Assembly (NCBI GenBank): GCA_008933995.1
Contig: WARS01000137.1
Coordinates: forward strand, 132,501 to 196,500
Length of the DNA stretch: 64,000 bases
Source: Datnioides undecimradiatus
Lineage: Eukaryota > Chordata > Actinopteri > Lobotiformes > Datnioididae
Direction: 5' to 3'
Shown in pieces: positions 61,870-64,000 of the stretch (the first letter of the stretch is position 1; every line of letters starts with the position of its first letter). The notes below the pieces were generated by a model that saw nothing but the letters and a program-made list of their open reading frames with translations, was not told where the DNA came from and searched no databases. Made by a program: the position numbers and the translations under genes.

Positions 61870-63507
61870 TTAGAGCGGAGCGGCGCCCTGCTCGGCCGGG
61901 TGGTGTTTCTGCTGGTGGATCCTCAGGTTCTGCTTCCCGGCGAATCGTTTCCCGCAGTGCTCGCAGGCGAATGGCCGCTCTCCGGTGTGGACGCTCTGAT
62001 GCGTCTTCAGGTGTCCCGACTGCGTGAAGCGCTTCCCGCACTGCGCGCAGCTGTACGGCCGCTCGCCAGTGTGAACGCGCACGTGCGTCTCCAGGCTGCG
62101 CGACGACGTGAAGCACTTCCCACAGTAGCTGCAGACGAAGCGCCTGTCCCTGCTGTACCGGTTCAGGTCCAGAGGGTCCAGTCTGGATCCGCCCAGACCG
62201 AGCGCCAACGGGAAACCTGCGGCGTTCATGTCTGACACTTTGTCCAGGAGCGTTGCCCGGTGAGTGACAGGCACCATGCTCGGAAGGCCCTGATTGGTCC
62301 ACGAGGAGCACAGATCCAGCTCTCCGTCAAAGGGGAGGGAACTGATCAGAGGTGCGCCCCTTTTTAGCTCAGAGGTCCCAGGCAGGGAGGCGGGACTTCC
62401 TCCTGACCCAAGGAGGAACGGCTTCCTGGTCTGGACCGCGGACGGAGCGTCACAGTCCGACTCTGAGGCCAAGTCGAACACGAGGTCCGAGGCGGCGCCC
62501 GCAGGGCCCGGAGACCCTGGGGAGCCCAGCGAGTCCTGATGCTCGACGCGCTCCGAGTGGCTGTCGCTGCTCTGATCCCACGGCCTCATGTCGGCCGCCG
62601 GGCCAGACGTCATTCCGGATGGTCCTTCTTCACTGTCATCGGCGTCTGATGGCGGCGCCTCCGTCCCTGCACACACACAAACAAACAAACAAACAAACAC
62701 AGAGTTGAAAACGCAGCAGCAACTTTTACTTTGACAGGGAAGGCAAAATGTCCTACCGTCTTCGTTGAGGAGCAGCCCGTCCGCGCCGTCGCCGTCGCCC
62801 ACCTCCTCTTTTGTGGTTTCCTCCTTTATCAAAACGACGTCCTGATCGCTCGACTTCTCCGCAGCAACGGTCGAATCCTGCGGAGAGAAAACATCGATGG
62901 TCGGCCGCCGTTCACAGGATTAACCCTTTAATTTCAACCAAAATGTCTCAACTCGGTCAGTAAAGGCAGCAGAGGCGATGCGTTTAGGCAAGCTGGGAAA
63001 AACAATGCATTGCACGACTGTAACTTAATCCAGTCAGAGCTGCAACGATTAGCTGATTAGCTGGCAGCTATTTTAATAATCGGTTCTCTGACTTCAGCCT
63101 CTGGAACGTGAATATTTCCTGTCTTCTTCAGTCGTAAACTGAACATCTGGGGTTTTTGGACAAAGCAGGACGTGTGAGGACGTCACCTCTGGCTCTGGGA
63201 AACAGAAATCAACATTTTTCCCTATTCTCTAACATTTTATGGCTCAATCACCCGATGAATGGTGGATAAATGATGAACATGATCATTTGTTCAGTTTAGA
63301 GTTTGTTTAAACGTTCCTGTGAGACCCAGCTGCTGTGTGAATGTGAAATGATCCTGCTGAGCTGGTTTTAACTCTACCGTCTGCGTCCTCTCACCTCTTT
63401 GGCTGCAGGGTTCAGCTCCGTCGTCGCCTCCAGCACCGGCATCCTTCCACTTCTTTTGAGGGTTGCTTTTGCCTGTTTGGTCCCCGGCGCGGTCGGTAAG
63501 GCACGCT
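61870..63507 (-). CDS. C2H2 zinc-finger protein C, last three exons; exon 1 lies outside the window
   Basis: In transcript order the exons are 63507-63395, 62877-62757 and 62666-61870, encoding 342 residues plus a partial codon with consistent phases. The first in-window exon encodes RALPTAPGTKQAKATLKRSG and the second an acidic KSSDQDVVLIKEETTKEE sumoylation-type stretch, equivalent in place to exon 3 of gene A and exon 2 of gene B. The last has a long linker and three fingers (FVCSYCGKCFTSSRSLETH, YSCAQCGKRFTQSGHLKTH, FACEHCGKRFAGKQNLRIH) joined by canonical HTGERP linkers. The N-terminal [12 protein letters not shown] domain should be encoded beyond 64000. The 90-bp intron before the last exon (62667-62756) is stop-free and in frame. 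It probably arose by tandem duplication with genes A and B. Confidence 0.88.
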
Positions 63508-63688
63508 CTGGATGTCGGGACAAAAACACAATCACAGATCCCAGGATGTTCAAGAAAAGTGGTTCTGAGTCTGTTTCTGTGACATAACACGCTCTGACTT
63601 ATGTGTTCAAAGCCTTCACTCCACATTTTCAGTACTTTTTGGGTTGTATTTGCACACACAGCTGTTATGATATGATTCTTTGCACTGG

Positions 63689-63750
63689 TGGTCAAACATA
63701 TGGCCCATGGACCAGAATCGGCCTATCAAAGGGTCTAATCCCAGCTGGAT
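63689..63750 (+). repeat. Possible dispersed repeat fragment, related to 1346-1410
   Basis: It begins GTCAAACATATGGCCCATGG and is followed by AAGGGTCTAATCCCAGCTGG, mirroring the fragment near the left end of the window. It lies in the presumed first intron of zinc-finger gene C. Confidence 0.45.
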
Positions 63751-64000
63751 CCCACTGGACTATATACAAAGCGAGGACTCTGCAGAGATTAAACAGACTT
63801 TATCAGTAAAATGCACTGATAATTTTAATTTCTCCACTCTGGTGGCCCACGATGTTTGGGTTGCTAGTGCTGATTTAAACGGGCAAACTGGTGGACAAAG
63901 CGCAGTTTGAGGTGAACCATCAATGCCGAATTTACAAAGATCACCAAACAGGATCAGTTTTACTGTCTGAGCGCGCGTGCACACAAGTTAATTACACTTC

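Noticed and set aside
61855..62235. 126-codon plus-strand frame
   Set aside because: Antisense shadow of the zinc-finger C exon.

Overview
The window is nuclear DNA from a vertebrate, almost certainly a ray-finned (percomorph-type) fish. It contains split genes with GT-AG introns, many (CA/GT)n and (TC)n microsatellites, fish-type MITE-like repeats, a finTRIM-like relic, and C2H2 zinc-finger genes with a short N-terminal coiled-coil domain that I associate with teleosts. Nothing bacterial or viral stands out: no operons, CRISPR array or rRNA, and I found no tRNA.

Layout, left to right. (1) 3.9-9.1 kb, plus strand: the last four coding exons of tmeff1 (tomoregulin-1), with EGF-like domain, transmembrane helix and cytoplasmic tail. 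Earlier follistatin-module exons lie left of the window. (2) 15.7-24.2 kb, plus: cavin4, the muscle caveolar coat protein next to TMEFF1 in mammals as well. Exon 1 is intact. The only exon-2 match, 7.5 kb downstream, is broken by several frameshifts. (3) 24.2-33.2 kb: a gene-poor interval with a 53-bp minisatellite and some stretches that look constrained. (4) 33.29-37.62 kb, plus: a complete 11-exon ift57 (IFT-B subunit) with an RFX X-box-like site in its promoter. (5) 38.85-40.51 kb, plus: a decayed single-exon finTRIM-like gene. (6) about 41.4-48.23 kb, plus: a complete tmem71 whose second coding intron carries a cluster of RFX X-box-like palindromes. (7) 48.9-49.84 kb: a satellite with a roughly 10-bp period. 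(8) 53.4-64 kb, minus: three tandem C2H2 zinc-finger genes of shared architecture; the third runs off the right edge.

The tmeff1-cavin4 pair is a retained ancestral neighbourhood. From memory, ift57, tmem71 and the zinc-finger cluster lie on other human chromosomes, so their adjacency here looks fish-specific. There is no operon-like cooperation. The best functional theme is ciliary: ift57 has a promoter X-box, and nearby tmem71 carries an unusual X-box-like array.

Gene models were built by hand. For tmem71 and the two complete genes ift57 and zinc-finger B, and for zinc-finger A, exon lengths sum to whole codon numbers with matching splice phases. Family assignments rest on remembered protein families, not on a search.
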